Shown piece after piece: positions 9,118-19,700 of a stretch of DNA of 64,000 nt. Positions within the stretch are counted from its first letter, which is position 1. The number at the start of each line of letters is the position of its first letter. Position numbers and translations under genes: made by a program. Source of the DNA: Pseudobdellovibrionaceae bacterium (GTDB taxonomy: Bacteria; Bdellovibrionota; Bdellovibrionia; Bdellovibrionales; Bdellovibrionaceae); the NCBI GenBank assembly GCA_947449255.1, contig CANFQX010000016.1, positions 1-64,000 on the forward strand, given 5' to 3'. The notes beneath the pieces were generated by a model. That model made no database searches. It saw only the letters and a list, made by a program, of their open reading frames with translations, and was not told the DNA's origin.

Positions 9118-10281
9118 ATGAACAGCGATGCTTATATTTATCTGGATTATAATGCCACGACCCCGGTTGATCCCGAGATTTTCTCTGAAATGGAGCCCTA
9201 TTTCAAAGAGCATTTTGGCAATCCTGCAAGCGCTGGCCATCCCTGGGGCTGGAAAGCTGAAAATGCAGCGGAAAGGGCTCGCCTCCAAGTTGCAAACCTC
9301 ATCGGTGCCAAACCGAACGAGGTTTTTTTTACGAGCGGTGCGACTGAATCAAACAATTGGGCTGTCTTTGGCTTGGTCTCAAAATTACGCGAAGAAAGTC
9401 CGACTGAACCCATTCATATCCTGACCAGCAACGTCGAGCACAGTTCCATTAAGAATTCATTGGAAGCTTTAAAAATGCAGAACGTTGAAGTTGATTTTTT
9501 ACCAGTGAATCAATATGGACAAATTGAAGTTGAGACAGTTCGCAAAGCCCTCAAGCCTCACACTCAAATGCTCAGTTTTATTTGGATGAACAATGAAATT
9601 GGCAGCATCAATCCAATCTCTGAATTGGCGGCTCTGTGCAAAGAGAAAAAAATATATTTCCATACGGACGCAACACAAGCCATTGGGAAAATTCCCATGA
9701 ATGTCACAGATCTTGGCATTGATTTAATGTCGTTTTCGGGTCACAAAATATATGGTCCCAAGGGGATTGGCGCGCTATTTATACGTTCCAAAGATCCAAA
9801 AGTTCAAATCCATCCACTGCTTTACGGTGGAGGCCATGAGCGCGGGCAGCGTTCAGGGACCTTGAATGTCCCTGGCATTGTTGGACTTGGGGCCGCCGCA
9901 AGTTTTTGCCAAAAAAATCAAGTCGAGGAAACTGCCAGACTAACCCAGCTCAGAGATATCATGTGGGTAAAACTCCAAATGGCACTGCCTGGAGTTTTAC
10001 TCAACGGACACCCTAGCGAACGATCCTGCAACAACTTAAATATCACTTTATCCTGCAGCACGGATTCACTGTTACCTCGAATTCAAAATTTGGGTGTCAG
10101 CACAGGGTCTGCTTGTGGAACGGGTCAGGCCGCTATGAGCCATGTTCTGAAAGGCCTGGGACTCAGCCCCGCTGAATCGCAACGCACATTGCGAATCAGC
10201 TTAGGCCGTTGGACGACTGAAAAAGAAATCCTGAGAGCGGTAGAGATTCTGCAGAACGCCATTCCAAAACGAAATACATAA
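9118..10281 (+). CDS. Cysteine desulfurase (NifS/IscS family)
   Basis: This PLP enzyme removes sulfur from cysteine to supply Fe-S cluster assembly and tRNA thiolation. The N-terminus YLDYNATTPVDPE is typical, the PLP lysine is K210 in SFSGHKIYGPKG, and the persulfide cysteine is C333 in STGSACGTG. Length of 387 residues is normal for the family. The ATG at 9118 is preceded by GGAAG. An IscA-type carrier gene lies about 115 bp downstream on the same strand, so the two likely act together. No IscR, IscU or Suf scaffold genes are visible nearby. Confidence 0.9.
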   Translation: MNSDAYIYLDYNATTPVDPEIFSEMEPYFKEHFGNPASAGHPWGWKAENAAERARLQVANLIGAKPNEVFFTSGATESNNWAVFGLVSKLREESPTEPIHILTSNVEHSSIKNSLEALKMQNVEVDFLPVNQYGQIEVETVRKALKPHTQMLSFIWMNNEIGSINPISELAALCKEKKIYFHTDATQAIGKIPMNVTDLGIDLMSFSGHKIYGPKGIGALFIRSKDPKVQIHPLLYGGGHERGQRSGTLNVPGIVGLGAAASFCQKNQVEETARLTQLRDIMWVKLQMALPGVLLNGHPSERSCNNLNITLSCSTDSLLPRIQNLGVSTGSACGTGQAAMSHVLKGLGLSPAESQRTLRISLGRWTTEKEILRAVEILQNAIPKRNT

Positions 10282-10293
10282 TCTTTCTAGGCT

Positions 10294-10325
10294 CTTAGGT
10301 GTCATCATGAAAGCTTGCACCTAAG
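10294..10325. repeat. 8-bp hairpin between desulfurase and IscA-like genes
   Basis: CTTAGGTG (10294-10301) and CACCTAAG (10318-10325) form a perfect 8-bp stem with a 16-base loop, 13 bases after the desulfurase stop. It is followed by a pyrimidine-rich stretch but not a true T run, so it could be a weak terminator or an mRNA stability element. Confidence 0.4.
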
Positions 10326-10396
10326 TCTTCCTCTGATTGGGTTCATTGTGTTATGTATTGTGCAAACACGAGTGAAAATTAAGCGAAGGAGAATCT

Positions 10397-10723
10397 ATGA
10401 TTCACATTTCACCAGAAGCCGCTAAAAAAATCGCATCGCTAAAATTAGAGGATGGCAAAGATGACTCTTCATTTCTGCGCGTTCAAGTTAAAAAAGGCGG
10501 CTGCTCGGGTCTTTCCTACAAAATGGATTTTGATGACACTCTTCAAGAGGGCGATAAGATTTTTGAATCTCATGGGCAAAAAATTGGCGTTGATCCACAA
10601 AGCATGATGTACATTATTGGGATGACTCTGGAGCATTCCGGTGGTTTGAACGGAAAAGGTTTTGTCTTTAATAATCCTAATGCTTCAAAAAAATGTGGCT
10701 GCGGAACTAGCTTTAACGTTTAG
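10397..10723 (+). CDS. Iron-sulfur cluster carrier, IscA/ErpA family
   Basis: This 108-residue A-type carrier delivers Fe-S clusters to apo-proteins. The three conserved cysteines are present: one in KKGGCSGLSY and two in the C-terminal KKCGCGTSF motif. The HesB family signature is complete and the length is normal. The ATG is preceded by GAAGGAGAA at good spacing. Its position after the cysteine desulfurase supports a role in the same assembly pathway. From this sequence I cannot separate IscA, SufA and ErpA subtypes. Confidence 0.92.
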   Translation: MIHISPEAAKKIASLKLEDGKDDSSFLRVQVKKGGCSGLSYKMDFDDTLQEGDKIFESHGQKIGVDPQSMMYIIGMTLEHSGGLNGKGFVFNNPNASKKCGCGTSFNV

Positions 10724-10919
10724 TTGATTCTAGGGCTTGGGTTGGGGGGCTCTCTTATTGGAACAAGCTCCATAGGGTTTTTTTAGTGATTGTCTTTTCT
10801 TGCAGCTGCTCTCGGGGATGAGGTGTTCTGGCCATCCTGAGCAGCCTTGCCTTTAGCGCATCGTGCGCTTCAGGCCAAAGTCAGCAGATTGGGATTTTTT
10901 TTAATCACTTTATTCTATT

Positions 10920-13502
10920 TTATTTTTTACGGCTTTGATAGGCTTTGTCTTTTCCGAATTGGCCCTCTGAAATTCCATAAGATTCAACGGCTCCGATGCA
11001 TCCCAAGAGCTCTTCAAAATTAATTTTATTTTGAAGCATTTCAATATGAGCTGTTATTTTTGTGATGAGCTCGTCGCCTCGCTCTTTGAGAGCTTCATAG
11101 CGAACAAATCCCAAGCCCTTTTGTGACCATTCATCAACATAGCGACTGGCTGATTGTGATTTTGCATTAAACATTGTGTTGCGACATTCTTGATCAGGCT
11201 TAATCTGGTGCCAATTCTGAAACTGATCTTTAAGCCTCACATCATGCTTTTCACAAGGCTTACCGCAATCACGGTAACTTGATCCCTCACTTAAAAAGGC
11301 AGCAAACACACAATGCTCCATATGGAAGCTTGGCATGTATTGAAAAACTGTCACCTCAAGATTTTTCGCTGATGAAGTCTCCAACACTCGGCCCACTTGG
11401 TGATGGTTCATATCATAACTGAGGCAAAGACTCGAGAGTCCCTTTTTTAACAAATAATCAGCGGTCAAATGATTGGTGACATTTAAACTGAAATCACCGC
11501 GCAATTCAATACCAGGAGTCTGCTCTTGAAGATAATAAGACAGCGCTCCTAAATTTCGCACCAAAATACTGTCGGGCTTGAGATTAGCCAGAACCTTTAA
11601 ATTTCTGTATTCATTTGGCTTTAAAATTCGCGTTGTTGCTAATCCAACTTTTAATCCCACAGATTTAAGTTCTTCAACACTGCTTGCATAATCACGGCCG
11701 AATTCAAAATCTAAAGTGACGGTATCGATATTATTCTTAAGGCCTTCTTCAACGATCAACTTTTCTGATTGAATGGCTTCAATTAAATCCTTAACTTGGC
11801 CTTTCTCCCTGAGCAATATATTTAAACGCGGTTTTTGGGGCTCTTGGGAGATAGGACTTGGTTTTGATTTGAGCCATCCCTCCAATTCAGAACTAGAGAT
11901 CTCTAGCAAAGAAGATGAGTTTAAAGCATTTACATTTTGACGTTTCTCCGTCAATTGCGCAACCAATTGCTGCCGCAAATTTTTAAATTCCCGATGAGGT
12001 ATAAAAATATCACTGGAAATTGATCTTTGAATTTGAATATCTTTTAATTTAAATAAAGAGCCCGTCAAAGACTCAAATTCTTCTATGAGGCTTTGATCAC
12101 TCACGCCTTTATTTTGAGCGGGAACTACACTTGATATTGTATTTCCCTCAACTGTGAATTCACCATCCGTCATTACGGCGCGCATGGGTAAACCCTCTTC
12201 TATGGAAACAGTCACAGTGATATCAAGTCGCTTCTTTTTAGATTTATCCTCTACAGATTGCGCAATGGATTTTTTAAGCTCTTTGTCATGATTTTGATAA
12301 ACGATGGCGCCCTTGAGATCTTGATGGAGATTGATATCTCTTGCAAATTCGACGCGAATTTTAGCTTTTGGCAATTTATTTAGGCTGTAAATAAATCCAC
12401 CTTGTTCAGATGTGCCCTTTGTCCACAGCAAACCATCACCAGCTACTAAATCTTGATAGGCATTTTCATCCTTCAATTGAAGGGTCATTTCATTTCGAGA
12501 ACTTTCAACAACAGTTCCTATTTCATGACCTCGATGGGCGCTAAATTCAGCCTGAACTAATTTTTGATGATTCACACCATGAAACCAACCACTAAAAAAT
12601 CCTCTGGAATAGCTAACCGCCATGTCCTTTTTAGCCTTGGCTAAGCCTTGATCTAAACTCTGCGATTTTTGATCCCCTGCTAACACATGATCTAAGGCCT
12701 TACGATAGGCTCTAGCTGAAGTCGCCACGTATTCAGGAGACTTCAATCGACCTTCGATTTTAAAGCAGTCTACACCGCTAGCGACAAGATCTGGAACTTC
12801 ATCAAGGCCGCAAAGATCTTGTGGAGAGACTAAGTATTTCTTGTCTCCCATTTCTTGTTTTTGTCCATCAACATGCAACTCGTAGGAGAATCTGCAACTT
12901 TGGGCACATTGACCGCGATTTGCGGATCGCCCACCGAGGCTTTCAGAAGTAAAGCACTGACCTGAATAACTCACACAAAGTGCCCCATGAACAAAGACTT
13001 CTATTTCTTTGCTGGACTGTTCACGAATTTTTTTAATGTCATCTAAAGAATTTTCTCGTCCCAACACAAAGCGCTGAATATTTAAATCTTCCAACAAATG
13101 AATAGCTTCATGATTTGTAACTGTCATCTGCGTTGAGGCATGAATTCTCTGACGTGGAGCCATTTTTCGAATCAGTTGAACCAAACCCAAGTCCTGCACA
13201 ATAAAGGCATCCGGCTTCAGTGGAAGAATCTTTTCAAGAACTGCTGCCGCAGCCGTTAGTTCTTCTTGAAAAATCAGAATATTAAAAGCCAAATTCACTT
13301 TCACCCGATAAAGGTGACAGAGCTCAATGATTTCCTGCAAAGTTTGAATTTCAAAGTCATGACTGCGACCACGAGCATTGAAACCCGGAACTCCTAAAAA
13401 TACCGCATCGGCGCCATTATGAATAGCGGCAATGGCCATTTCTTTGGTTCCCACTGGAAGTAAAAGCTCAACTTTTTTTTGGATATTATTATTGATTGGC
13501 AT
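10920..13502 (-). CDS. U32 family protein, RlhA-like, with a second U32-like half
   Basis: The N-terminal U32 domain (ELLLPVGTKEMAIAAIHNGADAVF at the start) has the cysteine cluster of the family: HGALCVSYSGQC, then GQCAQSC. This group includes RlhA, which is needed for 23S rRNA C2501 hydroxylation in E. coli, and related U32 proteins in tRNA and ubiquinone hydroxylation. A DUF3656-like middle follows. Residues from about 560 onward look like another U32-type barrel with its own cysteines (MEHCVFAAF, then DCGKPCEKH). Total length is 860 residues against about 650 for E. coli RlhA. RNA hydroxylation is the most likely role. The ATG start overlaps no neighbour; a long hairpin lies about 40 bases upstream. 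Confidence 0.85.
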   Translation of the reverse strand: MPINNNIQKKVELLLPVGTKEMAIAAIHNGADAVFLGVPGFNARGRSHDFEIQTLQEIIELCHLYRVKVNLAFNILIFQEELTAAAAVLEKILPLKPDAFIVQDLGLVQLIRKMAPRQRIHASTQMTVTNHEAIHLLEDLNIQRFVLGRENSLDDIKKIREQSSKEIEVFVHGALCVSYSGQCFTSESLGGRSANRGQCAQSCRFSYELHVDGQKQEMGDKKYLVSPQDLCGLDEVPDLVASGVDCFKIEGRLKSPEYVATSARAYRKALDHVLAGDQKSQSLDQGLAKAKKDMAVSYSRGFFSGWFHGVNHQKLVQAEFSAHRGHEIGTVVESSRNEMTLQLKDENAYQDLVAGDGLLWTKGTSEQGGFIYSLNKLPKAKIRVEFARDINLHQDLKGAIVYQNHDKELKKSIAQSVEDKSKKKRLDITVTVSIEEGLPMRAVMTDGEFTVEGNTISSVVPAQNKGVSDQSLIEEFESLTGSLFKLKDIQIQRSISSDIFIPHREFKNLRQQLVAQLTEKRQNVNALNSSSLLEISSSELEGWLKSKPSPISQEPQKPRLNILLREKGQVKDLIEAIQSEKLIVEEGLKNNIDTVTLDFEFGRDYASSVEELKSVGLKVGLATTRILKPNEYRNLKVLANLKPDSILVRNLGALSYYLQEQTPGIELRGDFSLNVTNHLTADYLLKKGLSSLCLSYDMNHHQVGRVLETSSAKNLEVTVFQYMPSFHMEHCVFAAFLSEGSSYRDCGKPCEKHDVRLKDQFQNWHQIKPDQECRNTMFNAKSQSASRYVDEWSQKGLGFVRYEALKERGDELITKITAHIEMLQNKINFEELLGCIGAVESYGISEGQFGKDKAYQSRKK

Positions 13503-13540
13503 TGCTCATGTTTTCTACTGAATAAGATTCTTAGAGAAAA

Positions 13541-13574
13541 TGCCAAAATCAGACTTAAAGGCTTGATTTTGGCA
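13541..13574. repeat. 11-bp perfect hairpin upstream of the U32 gene
   Basis: TGCCAAAATCA (13541-13551) pairs with TGATTTTGGCA (13564-13574) with a 12-base loop. It lies 39-72 bases upstream of the U32 gene start on the minus strand, so it would sit in that gene's leader RNA or at its promoter. Confidence 0.6.
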
Positions 13575-13612
13575 CTCTTTATGTATCTTGGTTTATTTGA
13601 GTAGAAACAGTT

Positions 13613-13645
13613 AGTTCTTGCGTAAAGATTAAGCAAGAACTTTTT
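13613..13645 (+). terminator. Terminator-like hairpin in the gene-free region
   Basis: AGTTCTTGC (13613-13621) pairs with GCAAGAACT (13633-13641), followed directly by TTTT. On the plus strand it has the shape of an intrinsic terminator, though the stem is AT-rich. No protein gene on the plus strand ends here, which hints at a short non-coding transcript. Confidence 0.4.
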
Positions 13646-13795
13646 AAGGGACTGGGTAGATTTTAGCTCCCCATTAGCCCCTTAAAACAAAGGTCTAGCC
13701 ACCTTCTTGATTGATTTTGAAAACTCTTGAATGATAGAGTTTACTCCAGTACCCAGACTGTGCACCACTTAAGGATCCTTCTTTGAATTTGCTGC

Positions 13796-13830
13796 CACTT
13801 TATCATGGATCAGGGATTATGGATAAAGTG
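13796..13830. repeat. 9-bp perfect inverted repeat
   Basis: CACTTTATC (13796-13804) and GATAAAGTG (13822-13830) are perfect inverted repeats separated by 17 bases. They lie about 210 bases upstream of the gamma-glutamyltranspeptidase gene. They could be an operator or part of a structured RNA. Confidence 0.45.
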
Positions 13831-14041
13831 CTCTCAGTTGTATTTATGGCCTCGGCCAAGCCTTTCTGATTGTTCAACTATGCATTGCTCCTCATGTTGT
13901 GTAAAATCTGGAACACTTTTCGATCAAATTCTGCATCTTTTCCTATATTCACAGCCAGAACCGAACATTCGCTCAATCGAAAATATTTTTTGTCCTAATT
14001 TATATCGACAATATTTATCTAACTTGGTTTAATTCTAAGTG

Positions 14042-15790
14042 ATGAAAAAAACCACCTACACTTTTTTATTTTTTATCACTGCACTCATCGGCTGCAAATC
14101 AGAAACTTTAGAAACTCATATAATTTCAACTCCGATAATTGCAAAAGCTGCAAGTGTGCAGCGAATTAATACTGAGGCTGTTGGTCAAAAATTTGCTATT
14201 GCCACACAGGGTGACCACTCAACAAAGGCCGCTCTGCAGATGTTTTCCATGGGTGGAAACATCATCGATGCGGCAATTGCTGCATCCTTCACATTAGCCG
14301 TTGAGCGTCCACAGTCCACCGGAATTTCTGGCGGTGGTTTTTTTCTTTTTTACGAAGCAAAAACAAAAAAAACCTATGCAATTGATTTTCGTGAACGCGG
14401 CCCCCATCTGGTTAAAGAAAATATGTTTATTGATAAAAACGATGTTTATCAAAAATCTCGATCTAAAAATGGAATTTTAGCTGTGGCCGTGCCGGGACTT
14501 GTTGCAGGCCTTTTTGAAATTCACCAAAAGTTTGGCTCATTGCCTTTTGAAAAAACTTTGGAGCCCGCTAGACAGCTAGCAGAAAATGGTTTTCCTGTTT
14601 ATCCCAATTTGTCAGAAGCCTTGCTTGATAGAGCTGATATTCTTCGTCAAGACCCCTCTGCCAGTTCAATTTTTCTAGCCAAAGACCTAAAGCCCTGGCC
14701 CGTAGGTCACATCTTGGTACAAAAAGATTTGGCAGCATCACTTAGAAAAATTCAAAGGAAGGGCCGAGATGGTTTCTATAAGGGATCCATCGCTAAAGCA
14801 CTCATTCAGCTTTCAAAAAAGGAAAATGGCCTCATTGATCAGATGGATTTAGACAACTATCATGTTCGCTGGCGTGAGCCCCTTCATGGACAATTTCATG
14901 GCTACGAAATCTTCACGATGCCACCACCCAGCTCTGGGGGAGTTCACGTCCTTCAGTTTTTAAATATTCTCGAAAAAGACAATTTAGCAAAACACGGAAT
15001 TTTCACAGCAAAGTCCATCCACCTTGCTGGCGCAGCTCTACAGGAGGCCTTCGCTGATCGGGCTCAATTTTTAGGTGATCCTGATTTTAGCAAGATTCCT
15101 GTAAAGGCCTTAATATCGCTCCCCTATGCTGAATCACGCCGGCGTGAGATTTCATTGGATCGTGCGCGCAAAGCCAATGAAGTCAAAATGGGAAATCTTC
15201 AACATTATGAATCTAGCGATACGACACACTTTTCAATTATGGATGATCAGGGCAATGCGGTTGCGAGCACACAAACTATCAATGGATGGATGGGGGCTGG
15301 AATTGTAATCCCAGGCACCGGAATTGTCCTCAACAATGAAATGGATGACTTCACCGCTCAGGTTGGCACAGCCAACATGTTTGGCGCCATTGGGGGCAAA
15401 CCCAACTCCATAGAGCCAGGCAAAACTCCCCTAAGCAGTATGTCCCCCACTATCATTATTCATGACCAGAAGCCCTTATTAAGTCTGGGGGCTCCTGGAG
15501 GAACCCGCATCATCAGCTGTGTAGCTCAGACTATATTAAATTATTTAGAGTACAAATTACCACTTTATGAATCCATTGCCAGCATTCGATATCACCATCA
15601 GTGGCAACCTGACATTCTTCAAATAGAGATGCCTGGCCCCACAAAAATTGAGTTAAAAAAACTTCAAGACATGGGTTACGAAGTCAGCTTATCCCCTGTT
15701 GGTTGCAATGTAATGGCGGTGGCACGCGAAGGAAATAATTTTCACGCTGTTGCAGACCCTAGGGACATTGGCACCAGCGCTTCTGAATAA
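14042..15790 (+). CDS. ggt: Gamma-glutamyltranspeptidase, lipoprotein form
   Basis: The enzyme cleaves gamma-glutamyl bonds, chiefly of glutathione, outside the inner membrane. The precursor normally cuts itself before a threonine that becomes the nucleophile; here that threonine is in SSDTTHFS at about residue 393. Other family motifs are the oxyanion SGGGFFLFY-type segment near residue 100, LNNEMDDF and LGAPGGTRI. The N-terminus has a signal peptide ending in a lipobox (ALIGC), so the protein is probably lipid-anchored, which is unusual for this normally soluble periplasmic enzyme. The ATG at 14042 follows an in-frame GTG; no strong ribosome binding site is visible for either. Confidence 0.9.
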   Translation: MKKTTYTFLFFITALIGCKSETLETHIISTPIIAKAASVQRINTEAVGQKFAIATQGDHSTKAALQMFSMGGNIIDAAIAASFTLAVERPQSTGISGGGFFLFYEAKTKKTYAIDFRERGPHLVKENMFIDKNDVYQKSRSKNGILAVAVPGLVAGLFEIHQKFGSLPFEKTLEPARQLAENGFPVYPNLSEALLDRADILRQDPSASSIFLAKDLKPWPVGHILVQKDLAASLRKIQRKGRDGFYKGSIAKALIQLSKKENGLIDQMDLDNYHVRWREPLHGQFHGYEIFTMPPPSSGGVHVLQFLNILEKDNLAKHGIFTAKSIHLAGAALQEAFADRAQFLGDPDFSKIPVKALISLPYAESRRREISLDRARKANEVKMGNLQHYESSDTTHFSIMDDQGNAVASTQTINGWMGAGIVIPGTGIVLNNEMDDFTAQVGTANMFGAIGGKPNSIEPGKTPLSSMSPTIIIHDQKPLLSLGAPGGTRIISCVAQTILNYLEYKLPLYESIASIRYHHQWQPDILQIEMPGPTKIELKKLQDMGYEVSLSPVGCNVMAVAREGNNFHAVADPRDIGTSASE

Positions 15791-15884
15791 TTCCATGACT
15801 ATTACCAACTCACACTCATGTTGATCTTGTTATTTTACACAAACTGAAGTTTAATTACTTTTAAAGGTTTTTAACAGGCAGTGT

Positions 15885-16718
15885 GTGTTTTATATCATTT
15901 ATTTTTTTCTATTAATATCTATTCGACCAAGTTTTGCACAAGTGACTTCTGAGGAGTCTCTGCAAGCTGCCACTATTCTAGGGAAATGGCTTTCTCAATC
16001 AACAAGTCATTATGATTTTTTATCAGCCACTCCGGTCGCAACCTTGAGGTCCGGAGATCATTTTTTTGTCGTTGGAGCCGCTAATATTCAAATGGCCTCT
16101 GAATATGGCTATTCCTATCGCAAAGTTCCCCGCAATGATTCTGTCACTCAAGCTTATCAAACTTTAGGGGTCGATACATCGGGCCTTGCCCCCACTTTTG
16201 ATGTCAGTCGCTACCATCTGAATTTGGGCTTCGCAAACAAACATGATTTTAACTTCAGCTATTTAAACTCATCCACGGGCATTACCGGCTGGGGCCTGGG
16301 GTACAAAATAGTTTTACAACAAGATGGCCGATTTTTTTATTCATTTCGCACACAGTATTCGGAATCCACTTTGGATGCTTTTTTTCAAACGAAGGTTCTG
16401 GCGAATGACTTTTCGATGGCCGTCCATTTTCAACTTTTTGGTTTCTTTGCTGGACTGAGGCATTCCATGGGTTGGGTCAATTTTGAGTCATCGACACCGG
16501 CTTTAAAAATTCCAGAAATCACCTATTTCTCGGACCTTTCTGAAATTGAATACTTTTATGGAGTAGTGATCTCCACGACCCTAAATTCTCGCACCACTAT
16601 TCAAATCAACCAGTTGGGCTCAGATCAAACCTTAACTGGTAAGCTTTCTTTTCATTTTGATTCGCTCATTCCAACATACAATAATTGGTTCAAGGACCCG
16701 AGGGCGATCCGGCGATGA
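15885..16718 (+). CDS. Secreted protein, probable outer-membrane beta-barrel
   Basis: I do not recognise the family. The 277-residue protein has a clear signal peptide (cleavage after PSFA). The rest is rich in aromatic residues and alternating hydrophobic/polar segments such as HLNLGFANKHDFNFSY and FFYSFRTQYSES, which suggests amphipathic beta-strands of an outer-membrane protein. The start is GTG at 15885. The stop codon overlaps the start of the next gene in an ATGA arrangement, so the two are translationally coupled and probably work together at the cell surface. Confidence 0.65.
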   Translation: MFYIIYFFLLISIRPSFAQVTSEESLQAATILGKWLSQSTSHYDFLSATPVATLRSGDHFFVVGAANIQMASEYGYSYRKVPRNDSVTQAYQTLGVDTSGLAPTFDVSRYHLNLGFANKHDFNFSYLNSSTGITGWGLGYKIVLQQDGRFFYSFRTQYSESTLDAFFQTKVLANDFSMAVHFQLFGFFAGLRHSMGWVNFESSTPALKIPEITYFSDLSEIEYFYGVVISTTLNSRTTIQINQLGSDQTLTGKLSFHFDSLIPTYNNWFKDPRAIRR

Positions 16719-19700
16719 AGTATTTTAATTTTTTGACCTTATTCATTTATATTGGGCTTTCATTGATTGCTTGCTCTGAAAATCAAAAGATTTTTCCGAA
16801 GTCTATTGAAAAAGAACCTGGTGCACTTGCAATTAAAAATCCGAGCGCATTCATGGGATCCGTGTCTATCGGAAATTCCTTTGATCATGAACTCAAATTG
16901 CAGGCAACCGGAGGACTTGACCTTTCTGATATTGGAGTAACAATAACAACCTCGGATCCAATCACTTTTCTTGGGGGCACCTATCCTGGACGTGGTGGAA
17001 CTTGCAGTCTAAATCTGAAGTCCGGTGAAGTTTGTAGCATCATTGTTAACTTCCAACCGACGACAATTGCAAGCCATCAAGCCACTCTGTCCTTCTCCTA
17101 TAAGGATTTAATATCCAGCAAACAGATGAGTTATATTTTAAGTGCTGATTCTCATCCCATTTTAACATTTGACTATGGAAGTCAGTATGACTTTGGGAAC
17201 AAATTTCTAAGTTCCTCGACTGATTTAAAAATAAAGGTCTCTAACACCGGCAGAGTCGATGCTGAAAATATTTCGATTAATAATTTGGCTGCACCATTTA
17301 CATTCAAAGGGGGAGTCTATCCGGGCACTGGTGGAACATGTGGCTCCCGCGTTACTGTTGGCCAAAGCTGCGATATTGTTATTAACTATTTACCAACAAA
17401 CAAAGGCCAACACCTTCAAGATATTGTTCTTAGCTACCTCAATAGTGGACGAACTGAAAAAAACACTCTTCACCTTATTGCTTGGGGATTTGTTGAGGCA
17501 CAATTAACTTTAGATTCTGTCAGTGGAGACAGTTTTGGAACAATCGCTTCAAATTTTTCAAGTGTTAAAACCTATGTCCTCACACATTCAAATGGAGATG
17601 TTTCTGCGAATCTTATTTCGATCGCAAATCTGCCGGCACCTTTTTCGCGCACTGGTGGCACCTGTGGTGCTGTGCTCAGCGCTTCTCAACATTCTTGCAC
17701 TATTGATATTGCTCTGAATGCATCCTCTGCTGGTTCATGGAGCAGTCCGTTTTCTTTAACCTACAACAATGGACGTCAAGTTGTTTCCATATCAAAGACC
17801 TTGACTGGCGTAACTAAAGCCAAGCCCATTTTATTATTTACGCCTTTAACCACTGCCGATTATGGCATTGTCAAAGTCGGCAGCTCCAAGACATTAAGCT
17901 TCACCTTGCAATATGTTTCAGGTGATCTCCCAGCCACTGGAATAGCCTTGTCGACACAAAGTGCGCCTTTTAGCAAGACAGGTGGAACCTGTACATCCAC
18001 CTTGAGCTCAGGCTCATGCACAATAATGATTACTTTTAGTCCGACAACTCACAACGTATGGAGTTCGCCAATCTCAATAAGCTATAACGATAATATTTCG
18101 ACTGTGACATCCCCTGTGATAAATCTAGTTGCTGCAAGTGATTCTTTACTGTCTTCATCCAGCTTGTCCTTCGGCACAGTGGTGGCTGGACGCGCAAAAG
18201 ACTTAACGGTCAGTCTCAACTTTTCGGGCGGAACACCTGCAACAAATATTTCAGTTCAATCCATCACGGGTCCCTATAATTTTACTTCTGGCTCCTATCC
18301 GGGTTCTATCTCCTCGACTTGCAAAACAACTTTATCAAGTGGATCTTGTGTCCTCTCTCTGACCTTTGCTCCACTTATGGAAGGTAATTTTAATAGCAAC
18401 AAGCTCACTCTCCAATATAACAATGGCGTCGACATCAGCACTTTAATAATTTCACTGAATGGCACTGGCACGCCCGCAGCCCTCTTAACTATGGAAGGTA
18501 AAGATTACGGAACGGCCAGTTTAAATTCAGCGGTTCCTGGCCCCAGCCTGATTAAGATAACTAACTCAACAGCAATGACTGCAACTTCGATGTCCTCTGC
18601 TCTTCCACTGGGTTTTTCATATAAAGGTGGTTCTTTTCCTGGAACCAACAGCACGCCCAGCGTTTCACTTTGTGGCACCTCCCTTTCTGGAGGAGCTAGC
18701 TGTTATATAAATGTTCTTTTTACGCCTCTAGTCGCCTCAAATTATAGTGGCACATTAAATCTCAGTTATAATGATGGGACGGGAACAGCTTCGACGACTT
18801 CAACTCTCTCTGGTGTTGGCGAGGCAACCTCTGACCTTTTTATTTCAAGTTATGATCTTGTTTCTTTTTTATCAACTTATGTAGGTAATACTCCTCAGAC
18901 TATAGTTCTCACTTTAACTCAAGGTGGGGGATCTGATCCCGTCAGCATAACCAGTAAAACAATTTCTTCAGCAGATTATTCAATCACTGCCAGCACCTGC
19001 ACCACGGCTCTCAGCAATGGCCAAAAATGCACTCTAACTTTGGCTTTCAATCCCTCGACCGCGGGCACCAAATTAGCTTCTCTTGATATCACTTATGAGA
19101 CTGGGGGCATAACTAAAAACACCAGCAGATTGATCACAGGAGCGGCTTTAACACCAGCTTCACTGAGCGTCTCTCCAGCAAGCTATGATTTTGGTTCTCT
19201 TTTGACCAGTGCTAACTATGATAAGACTTTTACGATCACTCGCTCGGGCAGTTACTCTCCAACAAGTTTTAGCAGCCAAATAACTGGCACTGGTTTTACA
19301 TTTAAAGGCGGAGCTTATCCTGGAACTGGAGGAAGCTGTCCAACATCAACATCTATTTCATCCACCTGCACGGTAGTGGTCACCTTTAATCCAACGAGTG
19401 AAATTTTATATTCAGGACAAATGAAGATCACATACTCTAACGGATTTCAAAATACAACGACAACGGTCGTTCTGAATGGATCTGGAAAACCAAGTGGCAA
19501 GTTAACTTTTAGCAGTGCCAGCTATGATTTTGGCAAAGTGATTCAGACCACCACCGCTGAAAAGACAATCACGATGACCAACACAGGCACTATAGCAATA
19601 CCTTCACTTTCCCCACCGATCCTTTCTGCTCCCTTTGGATTTAAGGGGGGCACCTACCCTGGAACTGGGGGAACTTGTGGGTCTTCTTTAACGACCTCAC

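Larger units (their letters stand above)
13503..14041. other. Gene-free region with three perfect hairpins
   Basis: No convincing protein gene is present. A 75-codon frame at 13805-14032 has no ribosome binding site and a cysteine- and tryptophan-rich composition unlike its neighbours. The region holds three perfect inverted repeats, listed separately, and the start region of the gamma-glutamyltranspeptidase gene at its right end. It may encode one or more small RNAs. Confidence 0.5.

Noticed and set aside
13805-14032. 75-codon open frame on the plus strand
   Set aside because: No ribosome binding site, an odd Cys/Trp-rich composition, and it overlaps the hairpin at 13796-13830; probably chance.
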